NCBI RefSeq assembly: GCF_013409005.1 | Contig: NZ_JACBZO010000001.1 | Span: forward strand, 868,001 to 932,000 | Direction: 5' to 3' | DNA from: Demequina lutea | Lineage (GTDB): Bacteria; Actinomycetota; Actinomycetes; Actinomycetales; Demequinaceae | Length of the DNA stretch: 64,000 nt | In this document: in pieces, positions 25,662 through 34,117 of the stretch | Numbering within the stretch: the first letter of the stretch is position 1 | How the letters are laid out: the number at the start of each line of letters is the position of its first letter | Made by a program: the position numbers and the translations under genes | The notes under the pieces: generated by a model | What the model was told of the DNA's origin: nothing | The model's database searches: none | What the model saw: the letters and a program-made list of their open reading frames with translations, nothing else

Positions 25662-26582
25662 ATGCAAGCCATCGCAACCCAGGGCCTCACCCGAACTTTC
25701 GGGTCCGTGACCGCGCTTTCCCAATTGTCGGTCGAGATGCCGAGCGGAGTCGTCGGCCTGGTGGGCGCCAACGGCGCGGGCAAGTCGACGCTCATCAAGA
25801 TACTGTTGGGCCTCCTTGCCCCCACCTCGGGCACCGCGACCATTTTGGGTCTCGACTGCCTCACCGACGGCCTCAAGATTCGTGAACTCGTCGGGTATAT
25901 GCCGGAGAGCGAGTGCCTCCCTCCCGACGTCTCGGCCACCGAGTTCCTTGTCCATATGGGCCGCATGTCTGGCCTCCCCACCGATGTGTCGAGGGAGCGC
26001 ACCGCGGATACCTTGCGCCACGTGGGGCTTTACGAGGAGCGGTACCGGCCCATCGGCGGCTACTCGACCGGCATGAAGCAGCGAGTGAAGCTCGCGCAAG
26101 CGCTCGTCCATGACCCCAAGCTGGTGCTGCTCGACGAGCCGACTAACGGCCTTGACCCCGCGGGCCGCGACGAGATGCTGGGCCTCATCCAGCGCATCAG
26201 CACCGACTTCGGCATCTCCGTCGTGGTCACGTCGCACCTGTTGGGTGAGCTCGAGAGGATCTCCGACCACCTCGTGGTCATCGAGGCCGGCGTGCTACAG
26301 AGGTCGACCTCCACCGCGGCCGCTACCACGATGAGTTCCGTGGTGCTCGTCGAGGTCACCGAACGAGCCGTCGAGGTCATCGCGCGGCTCACGGCCTCCG
26401 GCGCGAAGGTCGTCGCGGCAGAGACGGCGCAAACATTCGCCGTCGAGGTCGCGGACGAGCGCGTGCTCGACGACATCAGGGGGGCCGTGGCCGACCTCGA
26501 CGTTGGCCTCATCAGGATGCAGCGCAGGCGCCACCACTTGGCGGAGATGTTCCAGGCCCGCGAGGAGGCGACCCATGGCTGA
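25662..26582 (+). CDS. ABC transporter ATP-binding protein (first)
   Basis: A 306-aa ATPase of an ABC-2 type exporter. Walker A GANGAGKST lies near residue 36, the signature reads YSTGMKQRVKLAQAL, and Walker B is LVLLDEPTNGLDP. STGMKQ in place of LSGGQ is usual for this subfamily. A C-terminal extension of about 90 residues (VLVEVTERAVEVIARL) follows, as in DrrA/CcmA-like proteins. The stop overlaps the next start by 8 bp, so it pairs with the permease at 26575. Substrate unknown. Confidence 0.92.
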   Translation: MQAIATQGLTRTFGSVTALSQLSVEMPSGVVGLVGANGAGKSTLIKILLGLLAPTSGTATILGLDCLTDGLKIRELVGYMPESECLPPDVSATEFLVHMGRMSGLPTDVSRERTADTLRHVGLYEERYRPIGGYSTGMKQRVKLAQALVHDPKLVLLDEPTNGLDPAGRDEMLGLIQRISTDFGISVVVTSHLLGELERISDHLVVIEAGVLQRSTSTAAATTMSSVVLVEVTERAVEVIARLTASGAKVVAAETAQTFAVEVADERVLDDIRGAVADLDVGLIRMQRRRHHLAEMFQAREEATHG

Positions 26583-27465
26583 GCAACAGACCGCAGGAGT
26601 CATCCATGACATCGGCTTCAGGCATTACGACGGGCCCCGACTAGGTCGCGGCTGGATCGTTCGCTCGCTCCTGGTCGAGACGTTCAGGGGTGCCTTTGGT
26701 CTTGGGCGCCCCGCCAAGGCCAAGGCCATGCCGTGGATACTGATCGGCATCCTGCTGGCGCCGCCCGTGATCTTTGTGCTTGTCATCGTCCTCACGGGGA
26801 TGGACAGGCTTCCGGTCTCGTATACCCAGTACTTCGGGTCGCTGCAGTTGATCATCTCGCTCTTCATCGCAGGCAGGGCCCCGTACGCGGTGTCCCGGGA
26901 CCTACGCCACGGCGTCATGCCGTTGTACCTTTCGCGGCCGCTCAAGCGGGGCGACTACGTCCTCGCCAAGTTCGGGGGCGTGTCGCTCGCGATGTTCGCC
27001 ATCCTGGCGGCGCCAGAGACGCTGCTGTTTGTCGGCGCGCTGCTGGCCAAGTTGCCTGTCGGCGCACAGATTGCCGGCTACGCCGAGGGTCTAGCGATGG
27101 CGGTAATCCTGGCGCTCATGTTGACGGGAATCGGCCTCGTGATCGCGGCCTTCACGCCACGCAGGGGGCTCGGCGTGGCGGCGATCATCACGACTCTTGT
27201 CGTCGCCAACGCGCTGGGAGCGATCCTCTCCGTCATCCTCAGTCAGATGGGCAACGCGACGCTGGGCGCCTACCTGAGCGCCGTCGACCCGTACAACGTC
27301 GTTGACGGGCTCGCGGGCTCGTGGTTCAGCGCCGACACGTCGATCACGGCCCTTTCCTCGCTTGGCTTCACCGGAGGGTTGGTATTCACGACCCTCGCGG
27401 TCGCGACCGTAGGGGGCTCGCTTGCCATCCTCTTGGCCCGCTACCGGAAGGTCGGTGTCGTATGA
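26575..27465 (+). CDS. ABC-2 type permease (first)
   Basis: A 296-aa membrane protein with about six hydrophobic segments, after an N-terminal cytoplasmic stretch (GFRHYDGPRLGRGWIVRSL) that is seen in actinobacterial ABC-2 permeases. The loop SRDLRHGVMPLYLSRPLKRGDYVLAKFGG (LYLSRPLKRGDYVLAKF) is the conserved coupling region. ATG 26575 is preceded by GAGGAGG inside the ATPase gene. It overlaps the second ATPase gene as ATGA. Confidence 0.9.
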   Translation: MAEQQTAGVIHDIGFRHYDGPRLGRGWIVRSLLVETFRGAFGLGRPAKAKAMPWILIGILLAPPVIFVLVIVLTGMDRLPVSYTQYFGSLQLIISLFIAGRAPYAVSRDLRHGVMPLYLSRPLKRGDYVLAKFGGVSLAMFAILAAPETLLFVGALLAKLPVGAQIAGYAEGLAMAVILALMLTGIGLVIAAFTPRRGLGVAAIITTLVVANALGAILSVILSQMGNATLGAYLSAVDPYNVVDGLAGSWFSADTSITALSSLGFTGGLVFTTLAVATVGGSLAILLARYRKVGVV

Positions 27466-28373
27466 GCACGCTCGAGCTGCAGGGCGTCTCTCGCTGGTAC
27501 GGCGACGTGGTGGCCGTCAACGACGTGACCATGACCATCGGTCCAGGGGTAACGGGACTGTTGGGACCAAACGGCGCGGGCAAGTCAACGCTCATCTCCA
27601 TGATGGGCGGGTTCCTCGCGCCGTCGTCTGGAACGGTGACGCTCGACGGAGTGCCAACGTGGCGCAACCCCGGCGTTTACAAGGTCATTGGCTTGGTGCC
27701 GGAAGTCGAGTCTATGTACGACATGGTGACCGGCTGGGAGTTTGTGGTCGCGAACGCGAGGCTGCACAAGCTTCCTGACCCAGAGGGAGCCGCCCGCGCC
27801 GCGCTTGAACAGGTCGACATGATGGACGCGAAGGATCGCGGCATCGCGGGCTATTCCAAGGGCATGAAGCAGCGCGTGAAGATGGCGACCGCACTCGTTC
27901 ACGACCCCGCCGTTCTGCTGCTCGATGAGCCGTTCAACGGGATGGACCCGCGCCAGCGCATCCACCTGATGGGCCTGCTAACGGCCCTGGGCGAATCGGG
28001 GCGCACCGTGCTGTTCTCGAGCCACATCCTCGAGGAGGTCGAGGAGATTGCGGGAACCATCGAGGTCATCGTTGCGGGCAGGCACGCGGCATCTGGAGAC
28101 TTCAGGCGCATTCGCAGGCTCATGACGGAGCGCCCTCACCAGTACACGATCGACTCGAGCGACAACCGGCTGCTGGCCTCGGCCATCATCGCCGACGGGT
28201 CTGCCGACACGGTGGATCTCACCAAGCCGACGCTCTCTGTCCAGGCCTCGGACTTTGGACGCTTTGTGCACGCACTGCCGCGACTCGCGAGGGACAACGA
28301 TGTGCGCCTGCTCGAGGTCACGCCCGCCGACGAGTCGCTCGAGAGCGTGTTCGCCTACTTGGTCGCGCGATGA
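27462..28373 (+). CDS. ABC transporter ATP-binding protein (second)
   Basis: A 303-aa ATPase related to the first one. Walker A is GPNGAGKSTLIS, the signature YSKGMKQRVKMATAL and Walker B VLLLDEPFNGMDP. SSHILEEVEEI contains the H-loop histidine. A C-terminal domain of about 80 residues ends with ESLESVFAYLV, typical for ABC-2 ATPases. Translation is coupled to the first permease through ATGA, and the second permease follows after 25 bp. The two ATPases may form a heterodimer or serve separate permeases. Confidence 0.92.
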   Translation: MSTLELQGVSRWYGDVVAVNDVTMTIGPGVTGLLGPNGAGKSTLISMMGGFLAPSSGTVTLDGVPTWRNPGVYKVIGLVPEVESMYDMVTGWEFVVANARLHKLPDPEGAARAALEQVDMMDAKDRGIAGYSKGMKQRVKMATALVHDPAVLLLDEPFNGMDPRQRIHLMGLLTALGESGRTVLFSSHILEEVEEIAGTIEVIVAGRHAASGDFRRIRRLMTERPHQYTIDSSDNRLLASAIIADGSADTVDLTKPTLSVQASDFGRFVHALPRLARDNDVRLLEVTPADESLESVFAYLVAR

Positions 28374-28398
28374 GTGCGCGCGGAATGGGGACAACCCG

Positions 28399-29127
28399 AT
28401 GAACCTCACGGTGATCCGACTGACGATGCGCGGCCTGCTGGGCCGTCGTCGGGCGATCCTGCTCCTCATCCTGCCTGCCATCCTGCTGGGGCTTGCAGGC
28501 CTCACACGCTGGTCGTCGGGAGGCGCCCCCGACGCGTCGGCCACGCTTGCGGGTCAGTTCGCGATGGGCACGCTCTTGCCTTTGATGTGCCTGCTCATCA
28601 GCACCGGCGTGATCGGCGCGGAGATCGATGACGGCTCGATTGTCTACATGCTTGCCAAGCCGATTCCTCGACGCACGATCGTGCTTTCCAAGATGGCGGT
28701 CGCGGTCGGCTCGGCCTTCGTGTTCGCGGTGCTTCCCACCATCATTGCCGTCGAGATCGCGGGGGACGACGGGGGCCGCCTCGCACTCGCGTTCGGGTTG
28801 TCGACGGCGCTCGCGGCCGTCGCCTACACGGCGCTGTTCGTGGCGTTGTCCGTGGCCACACGCAATGCGGTCATTCTCGGCCTGTTGTACGCGCTGCTGT
28901 GGGAGACGGTGTTGGGAGGTTACGTGCCCGGCATTCGTGCCGTGAGCGTGCGGCAGTGGGCACTGTCGGTCGGCGAGAGGACGTTGGGAAGCCACGCGGC
29001 TGCATGGGGGGTGTCCGCCGAGGTCGGCATCGTCACGGGCGTCGTCATGTTGATTGTCGCCACGGTTGCGGCCACGTTCCTCGCGGTCAGGAAGTTGCAG
29101 ACACTGCGCCTAGTGTCGGTCGACTAG
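28399..29127 (+). CDS. ABC-2 type permease (second)
   Basis: A 242-aa membrane protein, about six hydrophobic segments. The stretch IGAEIDDGSIVYMLAKPIPRRTIVLSK (GSIVYMLAKPIPRRTIV) parallels the coupling loop of the first permease, so the two are distant relatives. Start ATG 28399 follows GGGG with imperfect ribosome-binding potential. It is the last gene of the four-gene operon; no clear terminator is seen before the convergent DUF2505 gene. Confidence 0.88.
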   Translation: MNLTVIRLTMRGLLGRRRAILLLILPAILLGLAGLTRWSSGGAPDASATLAGQFAMGTLLPLMCLLISTGVIGAEIDDGSIVYMLAKPIPRRTIVLSKMAVAVGSAFVFAVLPTIIAVEIAGDDGGRLALAFGLSTALAAVAYTALFVALSVATRNAVILGLLYALLWETVLGGYVPGIRAVSVRQWALSVGERTLGSHAAAWGVSAEVGIVTGVVMLIVATVAATFLAVRKLQTLRLVSVD

Positions 29128-29165
29128 GGAAAGCCTTCGGGCCGCTATTGCGGGATCGTGCGGTG

Positions 29166-29672
29166 TCACTTGGCCGCGAGCCAGGCGTCCGCTGCGGCAA
29201 GTTGTCCGGGAAGCCCCTGCTCGATGGCCGCCGCGACGGCGCGCTCCACCACTGCGCCCACGATCGCCACCGGAGCGTGAACATCGCCCGCAAGTCCGAA
29301 GGCCGTCCCGTCGCCGTCGGCACGCAAGACCACGGCACCGCGGGCGTGGCCGGGTGTGCCTGGAATTTCGAAGGCGAACGTGCCTTCACGGTCGTCCCGA
29401 TCGCCACCGTTCTCGGGGGCCGACCATACCTCCGTGTATCGCACCGCGAGGCTTGACCCCACAAATGCCCTGAACTCGGCCGGAATCGCGGTCGTGGGCA
29501 TGGTGCAACGCATGACCATGGTGAAGGAGCCGTCCTCGGCGTGGTCAACGAAGGTGTCGCACTCCAGGGCGCCAGACGCGTTCGCCCTGATTGCGGCAAA
29601 TTCCTCATCGCCCATCATGGCCACGACGTCGTCCAGCGGCGCAGTGAAACGGTGCTCGTAAGTGATTCTCAT
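29166..29672 (-). CDS. DUF2505 protein
   Basis: A 168-aa protein matching DUF2505, a START/SRPBCC-like fold common in actinobacteria; function unknown, presumably binding a hydrophobic ligand. Seen: MRITYEHRFTAPLDDVVAMM at the start and a C-terminal amphipathic helix (VVERAVAAAIEQGLPGQLA) that would cap the pocket. ATG 29672 has a near-perfect AAGGAGG six bases upstream. It is divergent from pdtaS across 70 bp. Confidence 0.87.
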   Translation of the reverse strand: MRITYEHRFTAPLDDVVAMMGDEEFAAIRANASGALECDTFVDHAEDGSFTMVMRCTMPTTAIPAEFRAFVGSSLAVRYTEVWSAPENGGDRDDREGTFAFEIPGTPGHARGAVVLRADGDGTAFGLAGDVHAPVAIVGAVVERAVAAAIEQGLPGQLAAADAWLAAK

Positions 29673-29730
29673 GGCGCCTCCTTATGCTGGAACATAGACT
29701 ATCGCGGCGTGCGATGGACGGTAGGACTCT

Positions 29731-29736
29731 TAGGCT
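29731..29736 (+). promoter_or_regulatory. -10 element of pdtaS (leaderless)
   Basis: TAGGCT ends 6 nt before GTG 29743. Confidence 0.45.
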
Positions 29737-29742
29737 GGTCTC

Positions 29743-31191
29743 GTGGCAACCTTGCGTGAGATCGCTCATCAATACGGACCCATGGCCGAAGACGAGGCCG
29801 CCTGGCTCTCCGAACTCGTCGCCGACTGGCAAATCATCGCCGACTTGTCCTTCGCCGACCTCGTCCTGTGGCGCAAGGTTGACGAGGGCTTCGTGGCGAT
29901 CGCCCACTGTAGGCCCTCCACGGGCCCCACGGTCCACCAGGAAGAGGTGGTCGGAAGCCGTGCCGCCGCCGGGCGCATCGGCCACCTCGAGCAAGCGCTC
30001 ACGAAGCGCGAAATCGTCGTGTCGAGGGAACCGCGGTGGGACGAGACGTACGCCGTGCGCGAAGAGGCGCTTCCCGTGGTGATGAAGAGCAACAAGGTAA
30101 TCGCGGTGCTTGCGCGCGAGGCGTCGATGGCAGCTTTGCGGTCGTCGAGCCGGCTTGAGATCAACTACAAGGGCGCCGCCGACGATCTCCTCGGAATGGT
30201 CACGCGAGGAGAATTCCCGTTGCGCACCTCGGTGACGGGCCCCAAGCGAGGAGCTCCCCGGGTCGGCGATGGAGTGGTGCGCCTCGACGCACAAGGGATC
30301 GTGACCTATGCGAGCCCCAACGCGCTGTCGTGTTTCCACCGCTTGGGGGTCACGGGTTCGCTGATGCACCGCTCGCTGCCACGAGTGGTGAGCGCCATGG
30401 TGTCCAAGGTGGGCGTGGTCGACGAAACTCTCGCGATGGTGACCGCCGGTCGTGCCGCTTGGCGCGCGGACGTCGAGGCGAACGGCGCGGCGCTGTCGCT
30501 GCGCGCGATTCCGGTCACGGAGAGGGGCCAGCGCAACGGCGCCGTGCTGCTATGCCGCGACGTGAGCGAACTCCGCAGGCGTGAAAGAGAGCTCATCACC
30601 AAGGACGCCACCATTCGCGAGATCCACCACCGCGTGAAGAACAACTTGCAGACGGTGGCGGCCCTGTTACGGCTGCAGTCCCGCCGGGTCGAGGCGCCGG
30701 AGGCCAAGGAGGCTCTCGCCGAGGCGATGCGCAGGGTGTCGACGATCGCGATGGTGCACGAAACGCTCTCGGGAACCCTCGACGAACTCGTCCACTTCGA
30801 CGACCTCGTGGCGCGTTCCGCGCGGATGGCTGCCGATGTGGCGTCGCCAAGTGTTCAGGTGAAGCTTGTCCGTGAGGGTGACTTTGGGATGATCCCCGCC
30901 CAATACGCGACTTCCCTCGCGCTCATCATGACCGAGCTGATCACCAACGCGGTGGAACACGGATTCGAGGGCCGCGAGCACGGCACCATCACGATCTCCG
31001 CGGAGCGTGAGGGCGCAATTCTTCGCGCCTCCGTCGCGGACGACGGCAACGGGCTCACGACCGAACCGTCTGGCCTCGGTTCACAAATCGTGCGGACGCT
31101 CGTCACCAACGAACTTCACGGGAGCATCGAATGGTCGTTGGCCGAACGAGGCTCGGTCGTGAGTCTCGAAGTGGTCGTCGAAGGCGACTGA
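29743..31191 (+). CDS. pdtaS: PdtaS-like sensor histidine kinase
   Basis: Soluble two-component kinase, 482 aa, of the PdtaS type; in mycobacteria PdtaS phosphorylates the RNA-binding antiterminator PdtaR. Domains: an N-terminal GAF-like sensor (about 1-150), a PAS-like region (GVVRLDAQGIVTYASPNALSCF, about 175-270), a HisKA_2 dimerisation helix with His295/His296 in IHHRVKNNLQTVAALL, and a HATPase_c domain (ELITNAVEHGF, ADDGNGL). There is no membrane segment. It faces whiB1 as in mycobacteria, but no PdtaR gene is present in this window. Confidence 0.9.
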   Translation: MATLREIAHQYGPMAEDEAAWLSELVADWQIIADLSFADLVLWRKVDEGFVAIAHCRPSTGPTVHQEEVVGSRAAAGRIGHLEQALTKREIVVSREPRWDETYAVREEALPVVMKSNKVIAVLAREASMAALRSSSRLEINYKGAADDLLGMVTRGEFPLRTSVTGPKRGAPRVGDGVVRLDAQGIVTYASPNALSCFHRLGVTGSLMHRSLPRVVSAMVSKVGVVDETLAMVTAGRAAWRADVEANGAALSLRAIPVTERGQRNGAVLLCRDVSELRRRERELITKDATIREIHHRVKNNLQTVAALLRLQSRRVEAPEAKEALAEAMRRVSTIAMVHETLSGTLDELVHFDDLVARSARMAADVASPSVQVKLVREGDFGMIPAQYATSLALIMTELITNAVEHGFEGREHGTITISAEREGAILRASVADDGNGLTTEPSGLGSQIVRTLVTNELHGSIEWSLAERGSVVSLEVVVEGD

Positions 31192-31244
31192 GCGACGACG
31201 CTTACGCGTCGCCCGGTCGTCGAGACCGCAGTTGCTACGCGGCC

Positions 31245-31299
31245 GCGCTGGCTATTTTGCTGCGCTCGTTACTTGGCTGCGCTGGCTATTTTGCTGCGC
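31245..31299. repeat. Duplicated whiB1 3' end
   Basis: A 21-bp perfect direct repeat, 31245-31265 and 31279-31299 (starts GCGCTGGCTATTTTGC), period 34. The second copy includes the whiB1 stop codon and last codons; the first lies just downstream of the gene. Confidence 0.85.
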
Positions 31300-31540
31300 G
31301 GCGGGCGCGAGCGGCACGACGCTTCAGCGAGCGGCGCTCATCTTCCGAGAGCCCGCCCCACACGCCGGAGTCTTGGTTGTGTTCCATTGCCCATTGGAGA
31401 CAGGTGTCCCTCACGTGGCAGGTATTGCATACAGTTTTGGCTCGCTCGATCTGCACGAGTGCAGGCCCGGTGTTCCCCACGGGGAAGAACAGTTCGGGGT
31501 CATCAACATCGAGGCATGCCGCACGGTCGCGCCAATCCAT
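31286..31540 (-). CDS. whiB1: WhiB-family iron-sulfur regulator, WhiB1 type
   Basis: An 84-aa [4Fe-4S] transcription factor that reacts with nitric oxide in mycobacteria. Cys9, Cys38, Cys41 and Cys47 bind the cluster, GVWGG (59-63) is the turn that contacts the sigma factor, and the C-terminus is a basic Arg/Ala/Lys tail for DNA binding. The cysteine spacing matches WhiB1. ATG 31540 is chosen; TTG 31543 is also in frame. GAGGTG upstream serves as ribosome binding site. It converges on pdtaS. Its upstream region carries three palindromes. Confidence 0.93.
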   Translation of the reverse strand: MDWRDRAACLDVDDPELFFPVGNTGPALVQIERAKTVCNTCHVRDTCLQWAMEHNQDSGVWGGLSEDERRSLKRRAARARRAAK

Positions 31541-31572
31541 CAAGTCACCTCACACAAAGAAAGAGCGGCGAT

Positions 31573-31633
31573 TCACCAGTGGTGAGTTCGCCGCATCGTC
31601 ACGGTCCTGTGAACATGTTCGCATTGTTAACAA
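31573..31633. promoter_or_regulatory. Palindromes upstream of whiB1
   Basis: TCACCA-g-TGGTGA (31573-31585), GAACATGTTC (31611-31620) and TTGTTAACAA (31624-31633) lie in the 154-bp gap between divergent whiB1 and the small membrane protein. They may be operators; no regulator is assigned. Confidence 0.4.
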
Positions 31634-31694
31634 CAGATGACAAGGGATAGTTCCTGTAACCTCGGAAACAATTTTGGCGTTGAGGTTGGAGACC

Positions 31695-32093
31695 ATGCAC
31701 AAAAGCAGGAGCGCAACCGCCTTGGTGGACGCCGTGGCCCTCGTGATTTTGGTTGCCGAGACCGCCCTCGTAGCCGTGATTGCGGTCGGATATGTGGCAT
31801 ATGCCCTCATGGATAGGTCATTTTCTGGTCTTGGCTTGTCCCTTGCCGCTGTCGCGGCCATTCTCGCCGCGGGGCTAGGGCTCTTTACGAGGGGCTTTGC
31901 CAAGCGACGTCGTTTCGCTCTCGGCGGAGCCATGACGTGGCAACTGATGCAAGCGAGCGTCGGCGTGTGGCTCCTCGGCGCGTTCCCCATCGTCGGAGCG
32001 CTACTGATCGCTGCCGCCGTGATGGTCGCCGTCGCGGTGTTCAAGAGGCAGGCCGCGCTAGGTCGGCAGGAGCAGGACGATCTCGACGCATAG
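31695..32093 (+). CDS. Small four-helix membrane protein
   Basis: A 132-aa hypothetical membrane protein. Four hydrophobic segments (ALVILVAETALVAVIAVG; LGLSLAAVAAILAAGLGLF; MQASVGVWLLGAF; VGALLIAAAVMVAVAVF) with a basic RGFAKRRR loop between segments two and three, and an acidic end (EQDDLDA). ATG 31695 has TTGGAG upstream; a TTG start at 31674 is less likely. Possible promoter TTGTTA-16-GATAGT (31624-31651). It overlaps the 3' end of the FHA/FtsK gene by 53 bp on the other strand. I do not recognise a function. Confidence 0.75.
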   Translation: MHKSRSATALVDAVALVILVAETALVAVIAVGYVAYALMDRSFSGLGLSLAAVAAILAAGLGLFTRGFAKRRRFALGGAMTWQLMQASVGVWLLGAFPIVGALLIAAAVMVAVAVFKRQAALGRQEQDDLDA

Positions 32094-33963
32094 CAGTAGG
32101 GGCACCCCGCGCCGCGGCGGCCAAGGTCGTCGCTACCGGAAGGGGCACGCCGCACCGGCGCACTCGCGGCAGGCGGTCTGCGAGGGGAAGCGCGACCTGA
32201 ACCTTGTCGAGGCGCCCGCCGCTCCTGACGATGCCCATTCCCCTCGCATCGGGGGATATGCCGCAGGCCGCGGCGGTGCCGGTGATCTCGACCGAGTCGG
32301 ACTCGCAATCGGTCCTTAGGGCGATCGCCGTGCCGGTGGTGGCCCTCACCGTGGGGGTGAGGACGGCCGTGGGCCGTCGCGTGGCCATCACGACGTGCAC
32401 GTGACCGGAGCCGCCGTGCGCAGCGATCGCCTCGAGTCGCGCCGTGACGGCCCTGCCGTCGGGCCCCAAGGCGTCAAGGTCGTCGGCGATCACGACTGTG
32501 AAGGCGGCGCCGGTGTCGAGGAGGTCGAGGATGCGGAGTGCCGCTTGGGGTCGCACGTGCGAGGCCGCGGCCCTCACATGCGGCAGGTCCAGGTAGGGCT
32601 CCAGGGGCCCGGCCGCACCGGCACAGAGGATGACGAGCTCGAGCTCGTGGGGCGGCATGCCGATCGCGAGCGCTCCGGCCATGGTCGCCAGGAGCGTGGT
32701 CTTTCCCGAGCCAGCCGCGCCCGCGACGACGGTGTGAGGGAAGCCCGGTCTGAGCGAGATGGTCCAGGGCACCGCCGGTTCGTCGGCCCTCACACCGGTG
32801 ACGATCTCAAGACTCGCTTTGCCGCCCGCTGGCATTGTCCTGAGCGCCGCGGCGTCGGCCCAGTGGAGTGTCCGGGGAGGAGGATCGGGCAACGATCCCG
32901 CTCGCGACCGTGCCAGAGCATCGGCGGTATTCGCGCCGACGCGCAACACAGGTCCAATCCTGGTGACGGCGCCGATGCGCGATGTGGTGCGGTCTGTCTC
33001 CGCCGTGAGGATGGTCCATCCGCTCTCGCTCTTGGCGGGCGAGCCAGTGACGATGCGGATGAGTCCATCGCCAACGAGTGCGGGAGGTAGCCACGACAGC
33101 CATGGTTCGTCCACCGGCATCGGAAATGGAGGACGCCGACCGCGAGCGAGAATTACCGCGCGAGCGAGGTCCACCGAGTGCGCACCGCCGACGGCGATGG
33201 GGCCGGACCACCCGCCCGATCGAGTCGGATCGGGGAACGCGCTGAGGTGGGGTGCGTCATGGCGGCGCCCGCGGCCTAAGACGCCCAGCGCGCGAATTGC
33301 CTGATGCATCGCGCCGGAGAGCGCCGCCGAAGTTGCTCCACGTGTCTGGCCGGATGCGGTCGGGTCCGGGCGCGCCTGGGGTTCCGCCGACTCCGTACGT
33401 TCGCGGACTGGTGCGTTGGCCCGTTCAAGCGCCACACCCCGCCTCGCCTCGAGGAGCGTGCGCCCGATGGCGATCACGTCACCGACTCGAACTGTCGCCA
33501 CGCGCCTTCTGCCGCGCCAAGAGAGTGCGTTGCCGCGCCGGGACCAGACGCCCGTGCCGTTGACGGAGCCGTGGTCCTTGACGCGCAACGACCCTCCAGA
33601 TGTGGCAGAGACCGTCGCGTGATGGGCATCGATCGCGTCATCCCTCACCACTGCTCCGGGCGACGCCGACCCGATCGCGGCGATGGGGTCAACAGGTATG
33701 ACGACACCCGCGTCCGGGCCAGAGATGGCAGCGAGATGGAGCGCGCCAGGGGCGATGCCTGCGCGTCGGGGGTGTGCGGAAAGGATCGCGCCGGCGAGAA
33801 GCGGCCAATCGCCCGCTTCATGCTCAGGGTCGAGCGCCACACCGCCGCACCACACGCGGGGCGCGGCAAATTCGGCAACGACCTCGCGCAACAATGTGCC
33901 AGGAGCGACCTCGAAGTCGACGTGACCTTGACCGGTCAGCGAGTGGTGAATGGTCAGGCGCAC
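32041..33963 (-). CDS. FHA domain FtsK/SpoIIIE-like ATPase
   Basis: A 640-aa cytoplasmic protein. The N-terminus (VRLTIHHSLTGQGHVDFEVA) resembles the start of actinobacterial FtsK/SpoIIIE proteins; an FHA phosphothreonine-binding domain spans about residues 75-185 (DDAIDAHHATVS, HGSVNGTGVW). A P-loop GAAGSGKTTL lies near residue 418 with Walker B-like VVIADDLDAL about 80 residues on. Only one clear P-loop is present, whereas EccC/EssC secretion ATPases have two or three. No membrane segment and no WXG100, EccB/D/E or mycosin gene is nearby. GTG 33963 is chosen because AAGGTT stands 6 nt before it. Role unknown; a Thr-kinase-regulated motor is a guess. Confidence 0.75.
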   Translation of the reverse strand: MRLTIHHSLTGQGHVDFEVAPGTLLREVVAEFAAPRVWCGGVALDPEHEAGDWPLLAGAILSAHPRRAGIAPGALHLAAISGPDAGVVIPVDPIAAIGSASPGAVVRDDAIDAHHATVSATSGGSLRVKDHGSVNGTGVWSRRGNALSWRGRRRVATVRVGDVIAIGRTLLEARRGVALERANAPVRERTESAEPQARPDPTASGQTRGATSAALSGAMHQAIRALGVLGRGRRHDAPHLSAFPDPTRSGGWSGPIAVGGAHSVDLARAVILARGRRPPFPMPVDEPWLSWLPPALVGDGLIRIVTGSPAKSESGWTILTAETDRTTSRIGAVTRIGPVLRVGANTADALARSRAGSLPDPPPRTLHWADAAALRTMPAGGKASLEIVTGVRADEPAVPWTISLRPGFPHTVVAGAAGSGKTTLLATMAGALAIGMPPHELELVILCAGAAGPLEPYLDLPHVRAAASHVRPQAALRILDLLDTGAAFTVVIADDLDALGPDGRAVTARLEAIAAHGGSGHVHVVMATRRPTAVLTPTVRATTGTAIALRTDCESDSVEITGTAAACGISPDARGMGIVRSGGRLDKVQVALPLADRLPRVRRCGVPLPVATTLAAAARGAPTAMRRDRPAPADLARPAS

Positions 33964-33969
33964 TCCTCG

Positions 33970-33975
33970 AACCTT
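33970..33975 (-). promoter_or_regulatory. -10 element of FHA/FtsK gene (leaderless)
   Basis: AAGGTT on the minus strand ends 6 nt before GTG 33963; AAGG could instead act as a ribosome binding site. Confidence 0.28.
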
Positions 33976-34117
33976 GTCGGGCGCGGGCCGCACGATCGAG
34001 AGAAGGGCGCGGCGCGGTGAGTTACGCACGAAGACCAGGTGTGGGGACGACACGCTGACACGCTTGGGGCGCTCGCTGACGGGCTCCACGCGCTCACCCC
34101 ATGAACGCTCCGCGCGT

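Noticed and set aside
31611..31620. GAACATGTTC as a LexA (SOS) box
   Set aside because: Actinobacterial SOS boxes have four bases between GAAC and GTTC; here there are two.
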